Source: Smittium mucronatum (lineage: Eukaryota > Kickxellomycota > Harpellomycetes > Harpellales > Legeriomycetaceae). Taken from it: a stretch of DNA of 64,000 nt. The first letter of the stretch is position 1, and each line of letters starts with the position of its first letter. The position numbers and the translations under genes were made by a program. Below the pieces are notes generated by a model that made no database searches, was not told the origin of the DNA, and was given only the letters and a program-made list of their open reading frames with translations. Location of the stretch: contig LSSL01007797.1 in assembly GCA_001953115.1 (NCBI GenBank), positions 1 to 64,000 on the forward strand, read 5' to 3'. Positions 41,618-52,387 of this stretch are shown here, one piece after another.

Positions 41618-41956
41618 AATTTTATATTAATTTTTATCCTTATATAATCATTTTATGACCCCAGGATATTATTTTTATTTAAAATATTAATAATATTTTA
41701 ATTTTGGGTTAAAAGGATTCGAACCTTATCTAAATATTTTTATATTTAAACCGATGAATTAAACCCTGTATATAATAGGGGATGAAAAATATAACAATGG
41801 AAATATAAAATTAAGCAACTGGGTGTAGAAATAAAAAGAATTATATCAAATATATAATATGGATTTAATAATTACTAGGATATAGAATATTAAAAGTTTG
41901 ATACGTAGTATAAAAAAAAAAAGCATATCGACAGGCAACTTAATAAAATAAGGGAA
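41618..41956. other. cox3-nad5 spacer
   Basis: AT-rich spacer containing only the tRNA-like sequence at 41705-41766. Confidence 0.5.
41705..41766 (-). tRNA. tRNA-like sequence, possibly degenerate
   Basis: On the minus strand an acceptor-like GGGTTTA/TTAACCC (one mismatch) and a good T arm AAGGTTCGAATCCTT enclose only 62 nt. The D arm and a 7-nt anticodon loop cannot be formed properly; the middle is a palindrome, AAATATAAAAATATTT. It may be a tRNA pseudogene or an aberrant tRNA. No anticodon assigned. Confidence 0.3.
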
Positions 41957-42925
41957 TTAAATAAAAAAAAAAGTAAGAAAAAAAAAGAAAAGATAAAGGA
42001 AATTCGAAACATCAAAAAGTATAATAAAAATAAAAGATATTAAACCAATAATAAAATAAATACCATAATTAGGAATAATACCTGAATCATAATAAGCTGC
42101 TCGTAGTGATGTATTTTTAAAAACATCTGCTAAGCCGGATGGTCCAATAAATTCTAAAATACCTTGATCCAATACTTTATTGGTAAAATTAGTTAAATAA
42201 AAATAAGGAGTAATAATAAAAGAAGCATAAATAGAATCTAACCAATAACCATTAGAAAAAAATCCCGTAAGGTACTTACGAGAAAAAGAAGATTGTTTTA
42301 AGATATTAGGTAAATAAGAGTTAGTATTTTTAGAAAAATGGAAAGGTGAAAGATAAAAAAATAAAGTGAAAAATATACCTAAAATACTTAAAATTACAGG
42401 TAATAATGTATAATATAAAGGTAAAGAAAATTCTCCTTCAAAAAAAGAAAGAGAAAAAGGAGAAAATAAAGAATTAGCCCAAAAATTAGTACCAAAACCA
42501 ATAAATAAATCTTTAAAAATAAAACCAAAAAAAATACTAAAAAAAGATAAAAAAATAATAGGAGAAGATATTGATAAAGAAGGACTCATTATTTTAATAT
42601 AATTTCATTTAGGTCCATTTGGACGTACTAAGTACGCTAAACAAATTAATTTTATAGAATAAATACTAGTTATTAATGCAGTTATTGTACCTAACCAATA
42701 TGCTATAGATCCTATATAAAGATGAGTACCTAAAGAACCAGCTATTATAAAATCTTTAGAATAAAAACCAGTTAAAAAAGGAAAAGCCATTAAACTAAAT
42801 GAACCAGATAAAATAGCAATATATAAAAATGGATCTAAATTTATAAATCCACCCATTTTATATATATTTTGTTCATCATAAATAGAATGTAATATTGCTC
42901 CTGCAGATAAAAATAATAATGCTTT
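41957..42925 (-). CDS. nad5: NADH dehydrogenase subunit 5, exon 6
   Basis: 322 codons plus stop. It starts KALLFLSAGAILHS and includes LMAFPFLTGFYSKDFI and, after PNGPK, an in-frame TGA (42607-42605). Read as Trp, the frame continues into FFSIFFGFIFKDLFIGFGTN and on to the normal C-terminus. This is strong evidence for genetic code 4. Two GC palindromes are embedded in frame at 42266-42280 and 42624-42636. Preceded by the group II intron ending ...AAAC. Confidence 0.95.
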
Positions 42926-42964
42926 GTTTGAATAGGTGAGTTCTTTCGAACCTGCCCCTCATAA

Positions 42965-42998
42965 GAACCGTACGTGCGACTTTCATCGCATACGGCTC
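42965..42998 (-). other. Group II intron domain V (nad5)
   Basis: A 34-nt hairpin with the GAGCCGTATGCG stem, GAAA-type terminal loop and complementary CGCACGTACGGTTC arm, 40 nt from the 3' splice site. This is the catalytic heart of group II introns. Confidence 0.85.
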
Positions 42999-43020
42999 AA
43001 TATAAAAATGAAATAAAACT

Positions 43021-43330
43021 CGTGCATACTATGTATGCTGGATAAAATAATTTAATTTAGATAACATTTTCCCTTTTTTAAAGTATAAATCATATATTTT
43101 ATTTTTTCCTAATTTTTTATGTTTTTTAATAGCCCATATCCAACTTTTTTTAAAAATAAGATTTTTTAAATATCTTTTATTTTCTGTTGTATGACCTAAT
43201 AAATTTTTCCATATAGGTAAATATATATTTAATTCTTTAGTTATATCCATTACAGATTTATAATTTTTAAATATATTTTTACATTTAATATTTATAATTT
43301 TTTTTAAAAAAGATATATAATTAGGATTGC
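43021..43330 (-). pseudogene. Partial third copy of a GIY-YIG ORF N-terminal region
   Basis: The translation KSWIWAIKKHKKLGKNKIYD LYFKKGK (43160-43070) repeats the segment RSWIWAIKKHKELGKNKIYD of the ORF at 45454-44396, together with an upstream CKNIFKNYKS segment. It ends shortly after and lies next to domain V. Only the N-terminal module is present; no GIY-YIG catalytic segment. Confidence 0.65.
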
Positions 43331-43403
43331 CCCTTTGTAGGGGATCGGTATAAGTAGGGTTAGACCCAATTATTTCATTTTTATTCTTTCTAATTCAGCA
43401 TTC

Positions 43404-44265
43404 TCACGAATTGGTTAAATTTAACCTATCCTCCAGATTAATAGAGGCATTACATTGAAATAAAGAATCATTAATTATATCACTATCTAGTTTAGAATGA
43501 ATAACTTTTATATAAAATTTATTTCTAAATAATATATTTTTATTTATATATTTTTTTATTGTATGATGTTTAGTTTTTAAATCTAATTCCAATTTTCTAA
43601 TACTATTATATTGTTTTATAAGATTATTTTTATGATCATAAATAAAAGTAGGATGACCTAAAGATATAGAAATTTTATTTTTACATTCATTAGTTCTTTT
43701 TTTATTTTTTTTTAAATCAGATAAAAAATTTTTAGTTTCAATTGAATGTTTATAACCAGAATTACTATTTGCATTGGACAATGAGTCCAAACTATATTCT
43801 TTCATTTTTATATTTTTTTCTAATAAATCTAAATAGTATTGTTCCTCTTTTAATAATAATTCAGGTTCTACCAATTTTAAAATTTTAAAGTTAATATTTT
43901 CCCAACCATATTTATTAATGAGATTTTTAAATTTAGGATTAATAGGATTATGAATATGATAATTTAATCTTTTATTAATATTTTTAGAAGAACCTACATA
44001 TCTTATTCTAGGATCATTTTTTAAATAAAATAAATATATACCAGATAAATATTTAGGTATACTTAATATTTTAATTTTATTATTTAATATTTTAAATACT
44101 TCACCATATAATATTTCTGTTTTAGGATTAAATTCATTATATAAAAGATCTAATTTAGTAATATTAAAATTAATATTATTAAAATTAGAATAAAATCTTT
44201 TATGTTTTTTAGTCTTTATAATAATATAATTTTTTGAATTTAATACCCCAGCCCAAAAGCTGGAT
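43404..44265 (-). CDS. GIY-YIG endonuclease 2 (nad5 group II intron)
   Basis: An intact frame. It has LSGIYLFYLKNDPRIRYVGS (GIY...YVG core), a basic helix with SSKNINKRLNYHIHNP, KYGWENINFKILKL, the catalytic-type glutamate region VEPELLLKEEQYYLDLL, and a NUMOD3-like stretch followed by a NUMOD1-like YDHKNNLIKQYNSIRKLEL domain for DNA binding. The N-terminal start is uncertain (no early ATG). A GIY-YIG enzyme in a group II intron is unusual. Confidence 0.8.
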
Positions 44266-44395
44266 ACCGGATTTGGCCGGTGATTATTATTTCAATTTTG
44301 CTTTTTAGAAATCCTGCACCCGCACTGTAAAGTAAAAAAAAACTTTCCAAAGATAAACCTTTGGTAATTTCAACAGTAGATATATTTATATATCT

Positions 44396-45454
44396 TTATT
44401 TTTTATATTTTAAATAATATTTTTCATTATATAATATATTATTCTCAATCATATCTTTTAATTTTTTTTGTGTTATTTTTAATTCTATTGTAGCAATTAC
44501 AAATCCTTTAAATGTTTCAATAATATTATTATTGGTATCTACCATAATTATTGGTTTATATTTTTTATCTGAATTAGTTAAAGATGGATGATTTTTTAAA
44601 GATAACGATATTTTATTTTTAGTTTCTTGAGATAATTTATGATTCATTAAACTTAAACTTATTTTTAATTTATGTTCTTCTGATAATTTTTTTCCTTTCA
44701 TTTTATTACTTATTAATTTTTTTGTAATACTACTATGTTTATTATTTAATTTATTACTACCATAATTTAATAAATTTAAGGTATTATTTTTATAATACTC
44801 ATTATTAAATATTTTATTTAATAAAATATCTTCTCTGCTAGATAAATTATTTTCTTCTATTAATTCAATTATTTTAAAGCCAAAATTTGACCATCCATAT
44901 TTTTTAACACAATTATAAAATTTAGGATGTTTATTATTTTTTAAAGCATTTTTATAATGAGTATTAAATCATATTTTTAAATTATTAGTTCAACCTAGAT
45001 AACATTTAGAAGGATCCTCTAATAACCAAAATAAATAAATACCAGAATTTAATAGTTCAAGTTTATTTAAAATATTTTGGTATTCTATTTCTACATTAAT
45101 AAAATTTAAATCATCTTTACCTGAATATAATATTTCTTTAATACTCTTATCTTTAATGAAAGTATTTAAATTACTATATATTGAAAAATTATTTTTTCCT
45201 TTTTTAAAATATAAATCATATATCTTATTTTTTCCTAATTCTTTATGTTTTTTAATAGCCCATATCCAACTTCTATTATGAATATAATTTTTTATAAATC
45301 GTATATTATTATAAGAATAATTTAATTGAAATATATATTTAAATATTAAAGGCTCTAATTCAGTTAAAATAAGGGAAATCGATTTATAAGATTTAAATAT
45401 ATTTTTACATTCTTTTTTAAAATTATTAAGAACTTCGGAAGATGAGGCATACAA
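44396..45454 (-). CDS. GIY-YIG endonuclease 1 (nad5 group II intron)
   Basis: About 352 residues if TGA is Trp (TGA at 44992-44990 and nearby). An N-terminal module contains RSWIWAIKKHKELGKNKIYD. The catalytic domain has NSGIYLFWLLEDPSKCYLGW, then KKYGWSNFGFKIIEL with a downstream Glu. NUMOD3 repeats follow (GKKLSEEHKLKISLSL, LSQETKNKISLSLKN), then a NUMOD1-like tail. It is split by TGA codons under the standard code but continuous under code 4. Start codon uncertain (TTG at 45454, or further upstream). Confidence 0.8.
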
Positions 45455-45847
45455 AGTATGCTTAACACTATAATTTCATTGATATATTCATAATAATGTA
45501 TTATAAATATTTTTTTCGGGCTTACCAACCTTTAACATTTTTACAATTTTACAACGATTAAAATCGTTGGATAAGGTTAAGACTCTCTCTATTCTGCATC
45601 TATTCTTAATAATAAAATTATGTCCTTTATTTATCTTCTCCTGAATAAATATTATATTTTTAGTAATTAAATAAGAATAGAAATTTTCAATCACGTTATT
45701 GCAGTTTTTATAAGAGTTCACTTTCGTTAATCTTTCTCATCTTAAATAAAACTTAAATTTTAAAAATATATACGTCAATATAATTTTATTAAGTTTATTT
45801 TTTAAATCAGGACTTAATTTAAAATAAAAATATCTATGTTGTCATAC

Positions 45848-46094
45848 GAAGAAACCGTGATTTACGATATGAAATATTGCTAAATCATATTGAGAAATAC
45901 CACAAGCGATAAAAGTATAACCTAATTGACTCATTGTTGAATAAGCAATAATTTTTTTTATATCATTTTGAGTTAATGCCATTAATGCAGCAAATAATGC
46001 TGTTAATGAACCTACACATAATATTAATATTAAAGCTGTTGAACTGTATTCCAATATAGGTGAAATTCTAATTAATAAATAAACACCAGCTGTT
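45848..46094 (-). CDS. nad5: NADH dehydrogenase subunit 5, exon 5
   Basis: Completes Val (GT|A) and encodes TAGVYLLIRISPILEYSST through DIKKIIAYSTMSQLGYTF to FHIVNHGFF. Preceded by an intron ending in G (46095). Confidence 0.93.
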
Positions 46095-47697
46095 CAATTT
46101 GTTCATTATAGATAAATTTTATCTATAATATGCCATTATTCTCATAATGGTTCGGACTATATTATTACCTTTTTTTTATATCTTTTTTTTCTAATTTTTA
46201 AGGTATTTTGCGTTTAGTCTCTGAGGATCCATATTTATTAATTGTTTCCTGCTAATTAATCTTATTGAAAAATATTAAATAATTTGCTTGTTTATTAAAA
46301 ATGGATTAAGAATTTAAATATAATAAAAATCCAAGATCATACCAATCTTAAATCTAAAATCCATATAATTTTTCAAAAATAAGATTTTTTTATTAATCTC
46401 CTAAAAAGTATTTTGGTATTAATAAACTTATTTAATTTAGATTTTTCTAGCATATAGCAAAAAATTTTTTTTTATTCTTTTTCAAGAATATAAGGCAACA
46501 TATAATAATTCAATATAATTATATTTAAGAATAAAAAAGTAATAATAAAGTTTTAGAATTATTAATATCACCTAATTTTTTTTATTCATTCTATGTCCAT
46601 TTAACATCTATTATTTTATTATAAATTATAGTAATAAATACTGTTTTTTTTACCTCTATTTATATATTTATATCTAAAATTTTCTTAATGTATTCATTCT
46701 ATTATATATTTTATCTAATTCATTAAGACCTTCTACTGTTAAATGTTTTTTATCATGAATAAGTTTTATACCTATAGCAAAATCGTTAAAATTTAATAAT
46801 TTAGAACCATGTAAAGGATTAGTAATAAAAAATGGAATAATAATGTTATTTAAATCACTAATATTAGATACTGAAATATTATAAACCTCTCTATCTTTAG
46901 ATGGATTTACTATATTACCACAACCTAAAGTTTTTATAATTCTTTTTAATAGTGATAAATCTCTAATATGTTGAGAAATTCTAAATTGTGGATAATAAGA
47001 TATATCTAATCTCATTTTAGGTGCTTTTATTCTACCTAATCCAAAACTTCCATCTGCATTTATAAAACCTGCTATCCAATTAGTAGGTAAAAGTTTATTT
47101 ATATCAGTACTAAATTTATTATCATATTTATATGGTATAATATTAGGATAAAGGTTTAATACTGATTTACTTAACCCTTTAGGAAATAATAATTTTATGC
47201 TTAATATGGTTAAATAACCTTCTTTGATTAAATGTTCTTTTTTTATTAAAATATTATAAACTTTACACCATAATATAAAACTTATATATTTAGTAGATTG
47301 TAATGAATAATTAATAAAATGATCTATAACCATTGATAATGAAGATAATGAACTTATTTCATACATTAATATATTTTTATGTTTAGATATACTTCCTTTA
47401 TCATTAAAAAATTTTTTTAGTTTATTAGCTAATATTAAATTATCAGGATTATTATATAATGATACTGAAAAAACTAATGTAGGATAATATTTATATTTAT
47501 AATTTTTAGTTTTTCTTAATCTTATAGCAAATGATCCATCTCCATCAATTAATCCTGTTACATACCAAGGATGTAATAAATTATTATCCAACACGTCTTC
47601 ATCGTGGTTGGATTTACTATATATAATAAAATTACCATTATTCTTTATATTTTTTAATCTTTTAAATATATAATTATATTTTATTATTATTAACTTT
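46095..47697 (-). mobile_element. Group I intron in nad5 (site TMV/TAGVY)
   Basis: Interrupts the Val codon after ...HAATM GT. The frame of exon 4 reads into a LAGLIDADG ORF ending at 46674, and the 3' end is G. About 580 bp of core sequence follow the ORF. Confidence 0.88.
46674..47697 (-). CDS. LAGLIDADG endonuclease in frame with nad5 exon 4
   Basis: A two-motif enzyme: YVTGLIDGDGSFAIRL and NWIAGFINADGSFGLGR, separated by ~165 residues. KKEHL and KKHLTVEGL segments follow each half. The frame is continuous from exon 4 with no stop, so it is probably produced by processing of the fusion. It appears intact. Confidence 0.9.
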
Positions 47698-47738
47698 ACC
47701 ATAGTGGCAGCGTGTAATAAAGCTGAAACTGGAGTAGG
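47698..47738 (-). CDS. nad5: NADH dehydrogenase subunit 5, exon 4 (41 nt)
   Basis: A micro-exon encoding PTPVSALLHAATM plus GT of Val, the most conserved proton-channel motif of NAD5 (MEGPTPVSALLHAATMVTAG). Flanked by an intron G upstream and T at its 3' end. Confidence 0.93.
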
Positions 47739-48004
47739 CAATAAATTTATGAACTTTTATTCATAATTGGACTATATCTTCAAATTTTTAAATATTAATC
47801 TAACAATATTTAAATATAATTGTCTTGCGTGTAATCTCTGGGAATCCTTAAAATATATTTAAAATATTTACGGTTTTCTGCTGATTGTCCTTTTATCTAT
47901 CAGATTTTTACTAATATTTATACGATCTGATATCAGATCGTACTCATACTTTTAGCTTTAGGAGTTTCCAGCATATAGCAAGATTTAAGGAGGGACCTTT
48001 TAAT

Positions 48005-48548
48005 TTTATTTTTATATATACCCTATCAATATTATAATATTAATTATTTTTTTTTTTACTATTTTATCCTAATTTATATCTCATTTGGGAGTGCATATAA
48101 GGTAATACTAATTTACTTAATTTTAATAAATTTTCTTCTTTAGCACTAAATCTTATTCTAAAATATTTCTTATTCCTTTTATTTTTATTAGCTATTAATC
48201 CTAATTTAAAATATAATAATTCAATAAGATAATCTATTTCAATTTCTGTAAAAGATTCTGTACAAAGATAAATTGTTTTATTTTTATATATACCCTATCA
48301 ATATTATAATCTTTATTATTTTTTACTATTAAATCCTAATTTATACTTCATTTGAGGATGCATATAAGGTAATATTAAATTTCTTAATCTAAATAAATTT
48401 TCTTCTTTATTACTAAATCTTATTCTAAAATTTTTCTTATTCCTTATATTTTTATTAGCTATTAATCCTAATTTTGAATATAATAATTTTATAAGAAAAT
48501 CTATTTCCATTTCCGTAAAAGATTCAGTACAAAGAATTATTGTTTTAC
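48005..48548 (-). repeat. 272-bp tandem duplication of a HEG 3' end
   Basis: 48277-48548 (the end of the intact ORF) and 48005-48276 are diverged tandem copies with a 272-bp period. Both include TTATTTTTATATATACCCTA at the left edge and encode ESFTE-EIDYLI...LPYMHSQMRYKLG-like ends. The outer copy is no longer connected to a start. Confidence 0.85.
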
Positions 48549-49053
48549 TTTGATTATGCCAATAACCATCACCCATAATCCAGAATGCTAAAGTTACACC
48601 TGTAAAATTATCTATAATACTTTTAGGCACTATTTTTATTCTTTTACCTAAATTATTATATTCATACCATAAAAACTCATATTCAGTAAAGATTGGTAAT
48701 TGTTTAGAACCAAACCAATATTGAGTAGGAGATTCTTTAGGATAAGGAGTCAAATTTGTTTCATTACATAGATTTTTTAATACATCAAATTTTAACCATA
48801 TAATAAAATCTAATACTTCACTTTTAAAAGTAAATTCTAATCTACTATTTCCTAGACTATTCTTTTTAATTCTTTTAAGATGACCATCTGAGAGTAATAA
48901 ACCATTTATTGCACATTTTTGATAAGTAGAAAAAATTGTCATTGATAATATAACATCAGATGATATATTATTATCCGTCTTGAAGACAAAATAAATTATA
49001 GTTATAAATAAAAAATTTTTTATAATATTATTCGATTTTAGCCCTACTATCCG
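48316..49053 (-). CDS. LAGLIDADG_2 endonuclease in frame with nad5 exon 3
   Basis: Continuous with exon 3. Motif 1 is AINGLLLSDGHLKR (LLLSDG, variant of LLLGDG) and motif 2 is FWIMGDGYWHNQ. The C-terminus is RNLILPYMHPQMKYKLGFN. Intact frame; stop at 48316. Confidence 0.88.
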   Translation of the reverse strand, partial: RIVGLKSNNIIKNFLFITIIYFVFKTDNNISSDVILSMTIFSTYQKCAINGLLLSDGHLKRIKKNSLGNSRLEFTFKSEVLDFIIWLKFDVLKNLCNETNLTPYPKESPTQYWFGSKQLPIFTEYEFLWYEYNNLGKRIKIVPKSIIDNFTGVTLAFWIMGDGYWHNQSKTIILCTESFTEMEIDFLIKLLYSKLGLIANKNIRNKKNFRIRFSNKEENLFRLRNLILPYMHPQMKYKLGFNSKK

Positions 49054-49344
49054 TCCCTCCATTGCTCGTGGTAACCAAGTATTTAAACCTAATTGAGCAC
49101 TTTTAGCCATAGCCCCAATAAATAAAGGGATTACAACTAAAGTAATTAAATTAGAATTAATATGAGAAGCAGTACTAAATATTGATGCAAAAGATATTGA
49201 ACCAAAAATAAAAAATATAAGATAGATACCTATACTTATACACCAATCACCTATTCTGTTTGTTAATAAAGCTAATATAGCAGATTTATTAGCTTCTAAA
49301 CGAGTAAACCAAAAATTTATTAATAAATAAGAACAAATACCAAT
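49054..49344 (-). CDS. nad5: NADH dehydrogenase subunit 5, exon 3
   Basis: 97 codons: IGICSYLLINFWFTRLEANK, LLTNRIGDWCISIGIYLI, AMAKSAQLGLNTWLPRAMEG. Preceded by intron G at 49345. Confidence 0.93.
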
Positions 49345-50446
49345 CAAACTTTAAAAATAAATACTGACTCATGAAGAGTCAAGCTTTTATAAATTTTCCT
49401 GTAAATTATCGCGCAACACGTCTTACATAATTCTTTAGAGTTTATATACCATGCTTTGCATTAGTTAATTCATAGTTTAAACTAAAATTTTGACTATGCA
49501 TTGAGCACCATTTCAGGCACCCGTTATTGAACTAGTCGATCGCGATTAAATATATAACCCACGATCTAAAAATAAGCTAATTTTTTTGATCGTTTACAAT
49601 AACGTCGCAAATAATGGGTAATCGTTAGCTATAGCTAACCATTTGCTCTTTATTCTTTATTTTAATTATTTAAAGAGTTACCATTATTTACTATGATACT
49701 AATAATTACCTAATTTATTATACATTGAAGGAATCATATAAGGTTTTATTAATTTAGAAAATTCTAGAAGATTTATGTACGTACAAGGTACAGCCTTTAT
49801 TCTTACCAGCTTTTTGAGGTGTATAAATAATATTTAATTTTTTATAAAAAATATTACATAAAAATTCAATTTCTTGTAAAATTATTTGTTGCTATTCTAA
49901 CTGTATCATTTATTTTTGATCTATCATCCATGAACTAAATAGCTAATGTTAATGGGGTAAGATAATCTTCAATATCATTAGGAATAATTTTAATTAATTT
50001 TTTATTTGAATCCTGTTTATAGAACTTATCTTGTATCCAATTTAAACTACCGAACGGATAGCTGTTCCTTCTAGAATGGAAAATTTTTCCATCTTTTTTG
50101 ATTCTTTTATGTAATTTTGGTAAATTAGGATTACAATAACCTCTTTCAGCTAAATAAGAATGAAACCATCTTAAATATTCGCTACTAGTAGCGGATTGTT
50201 CGAATATTTTTCTTGTTCCTTGACCTTTATTTCTTTTTCTAAATGTGAATCACCTAAAACAGAACCAAAGATAATATAAATAATATCTTGATTATGAGGA
50301 CCTATTCTATTAGAAGAAAAAAATTTTTTATAAATTTTTTCTCTTTTTTTCTTCATTTTTTATATTATTAGGGTTCAAAGACGTTGTCTTTTTACTCATA
50401 TCTATAAATTTACATAATTATTAGACCATTTAAGGCATTGTAACAT
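49345..50446 (-). mobile_element. Group I intron in nad5 (site GWEG/IGICS)
   Basis: The 5' exon ends ...FVGWEG (GGT) and the intron ends in G. It contains a disrupted LAGLIDADG_2 ORF. Confidence 0.85.
49690..50356 (-). pseudogene. Broken LAGLIDADG_2 endonuclease (nad5 intron 2)
   Basis: Starts with SNRIGPHNQDIIYIIFGSVL (motif 1 GSVLGDS). A frameshift near 50200 separates it from FEQSATSSEYLRWFHSYLAE, KIIPNDIEDYLTPLTLAI and FMDDRSK (damaged motif 2), followed by more stops. The palindrome CGCTACTAGTAGCG (50176-50189) coincides with the frameshift area and may be an insertion. Confidence 0.8.
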
Positions 50447-50548
50447 ACCTTCCCAACCTACAAATAAAAATAATAAATTATCGGCTGATATTAATAAAAG
50501 CATAAAAAATGTAAATAATGATAAATAAGAAAAAAATCTTTGTTTGTG
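50447..50548 (-). CDS. nad5: NADH dehydrogenase subunit 5, exon 2 (102 nt)
   Basis: 34 codons: [34 protein letters not shown]. Too short to appear as an ORF but an exact fit between exons 1 and 3. The upstream border is set by an intron-terminal G at 50549. Confidence 0.88.
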
Positions 50549-50737
50549 CCTTACACTTAAATTTATCATACAATTTATTATAAAAATATTCTACCTTTAT
50601 TCATACTAGATTTTTTATTAGTTATTATTTAGCTTCATAAGTTAAATTTATGTTATTAGCCATAAACCTATGAATTTTACATCAATCGATATAATCATAA
50701 AAATTAAGTCCGCCCATCCAAATAGGGCTTTTTAAGC

Positions 50738-50770
50738 CGTACGCTTCGGCGGACGCTATCCACCGGAAGC
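50738..50770 (+). mobile_element. 33-bp double-hairpin element, copy 2
   Basis: Same sequence as 28916-28948 with one base change (GGACGCTATCC instead of GGACGGTATCC) and the same flanks: AAGC before and TATT after. Confidence 0.85.
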
Positions 50771-50799
50771 TATTATTTTACTAAATAGCTATAAAATAC

Positions 50800-51631
50800 A
50801 GCATTGCGTGGTTTGTCGCAGGTACTTTATTAAAACTACCTGTACCTAATTTGAGTATAATATTTTTCATTAATTTAATACCCCTTTCATGTTGAGATAT
50901 TCTTAATCTTAATTGTACTCTATATCCAATTTAATTATAAGTTGATTTAGTAATACCTACATCAAAACATTCTTCACCATTTACAAATGGCTCATTATAT
51001 TATAATGGGGTAAGATATATATTATCATAATTTATTAGAGGTGCTTTTAGATGAAAAACCCTTTTTATATTTTATATTTTTACATATCAGATTATTCTCA
51101 GTTATGGTTTAATATTAACTATTTTATTTAAACCTTCTAGAGTAAGATGTTCCTTTTTATTAATTAAATCAATAACTTGTCTAAATAAATTATAATCTGC
51201 AGCGCATTATTTAAATAATGGGGATACTTTTTCAAGATGTTCAAATAATTTTATTGTTTAGATGAATCCCTCAGACGACTTACTCTATTTATGTCTTACT
51301 TAATATACATATATTTAACCAATGTATTTCTCCTAAATATGTTTTTAATCGATATCTCTAATATGAAAGGGATATAAAATATCACTATAACTCTTCAACC
51401 GATTGATTTTTTCTCATTTTTATCTATAATAATCACAAATGATCCTTCAGCATTTATAAAACTAGTCCAAAATCTATAATCTATTGAATCTAAAGTAGAA
51501 TAATTTTTTTTTTTATAATTGGTTAGAAGGGATTTTAAGTTGATAAATGCCGTTAGGCATCCCATTAGAGTATACCTTACGATCGAGTACTCGATCGAAC
51601 CGTCGTCTACTCTTTGCTCTTTTACACCCAA
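50800..51631 (-). pseudogene. Decayed LAGLIDADG endonuclease (nad5 intron 1)
   Basis: Motif 1 is FWTSFINAEGSFVIIIDKN (~51480-51420). Later pieces in other frames read NKKEHLTLEGLNKIVNIKP, EECFDVGITKSTYN, and YRVQLRLRISQHERGIKLM. Several stops and frame changes show it is dead. Confidence 0.8.
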
Positions 51632-51827
51632 ATAAACCCATTATATTTGTTGATTTAGATCCGCGATAGTCCATTTCGTTTTCACTCATATTTTGACTTA
51701 TTACCTTACCTGAGTAATTACTTCAGCCACCCACAATCTATCGATTGTGGCTTGGTATCAAAACCTTTAGGATTTCCCCGGAATTTGACAGTTTATCCCC
51801 ACTAAATTATTTTTCCATAACATTTTT

Positions 51828-52157
51828 ACCTTGAGGATCTCCTTCCATATATCCTATTGAATATAAATGTACACATGTTGATATTAATGTTACTAATAAA
51901 CCCATTGATACTGTTAAACTATCCATATATAAACCCCAATTAATAACTAATAATTCTCTATCTATCCAATTTATATAAGTAAAGGCTATAGGTGATCCAC
52001 CCATACCTATTTCATAAAAAATTATTATACCTAATATTGCTGTTATCCCTATTGCTAAAGTACTTAAAATTTCACTTCCTCTTTGTCCTATATATCTACC
52101 AAATAAACCAGATATTATAGCACTTATTAAAGGTATAAATATAAAAGCTGTATACAT
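51828..52157 (-). CDS. nad5: NADH dehydrogenase subunit 5, exon 1
   Basis: 110 codons from ATG 52157 (MYTAFIFIPLISAIISGLFG), with YMDSLTVSMGLLVTLISTCV and SIGYMEGDPQG. NAD5 is a proton-pumping antiporter-like subunit at the distal end of complex I. The six exons join to ~659 residues, normal for fungi. Confidence 0.94.
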
Positions 52158-52387
52158 TTTGTTTTTTTTTCTTATCCTTAATTTCTTATTATCTCCCTTT
52201 CTTTTTTAACTATATTATCCTACATTAGAGACATACGCAGTATGTGGATTATATCAAAATAGAATGTATTCCTGTACCTATACCTAAACTAATAATTATA
52301 CTATAAATACCGTATTGTGTATACTTTATGAATAATAATTAATTACGAGAATAATAATAAATCATGGTGTGACTAAAAGATTATCTT
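52158..52387. other. nad5-cox1 spacer
   Basis: Short AT-rich spacer between the decayed cox1-extension copy and the nad5 start. No gene. Confidence 0.5.

Larger units (their letters stand above)
42926..45847 (-). mobile_element. Group II intron in nad5 (site GFF/KALL)
   Basis: Starts GTATGAC directly after ...NHGFF (GUNYG-type start) and ends in ...AAAC before KALLFLS. A typical domain V lies at 42998-42965 (GAGCCGTATGCG, GAAA loop, CGCACGTACGGTTC), followed by a domain VI-like stem. No reverse transcriptase is present. Instead it holds two GIY-YIG ORFs and a partial third. Length 2.9 kb. Confidence 0.85.
47739..49053 (-). mobile_element. Group I intron in nad5 (site MEG/PTPVS)
   Basis: Between AMEG and PTPVS, ending in G (47739). 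It carries an in-frame LAGLIDADG ORF and a tandem duplication of that ORF's 3' part (48005-48276). The 5' exon end, GGA, lacks the usual T, so the splice site may be off by one or two bases. Confidence 0.82.
50549..51827 (-). mobile_element. Group I intron in nad5 (site DPQG/HKQRFF)
   Basis: Ends in G before the exon; the exon 1 border is GGT. It contains a decayed LAGLIDADG ORF and a copy of the 33-bp double-hairpin element. Confidence 0.78.

Noticed and set aside
45488..45721. 77-codon open frame in the nad5 group II intron
   Set aside because: Lies in the 5' structural part of the intron (domain I region) and has no motif.
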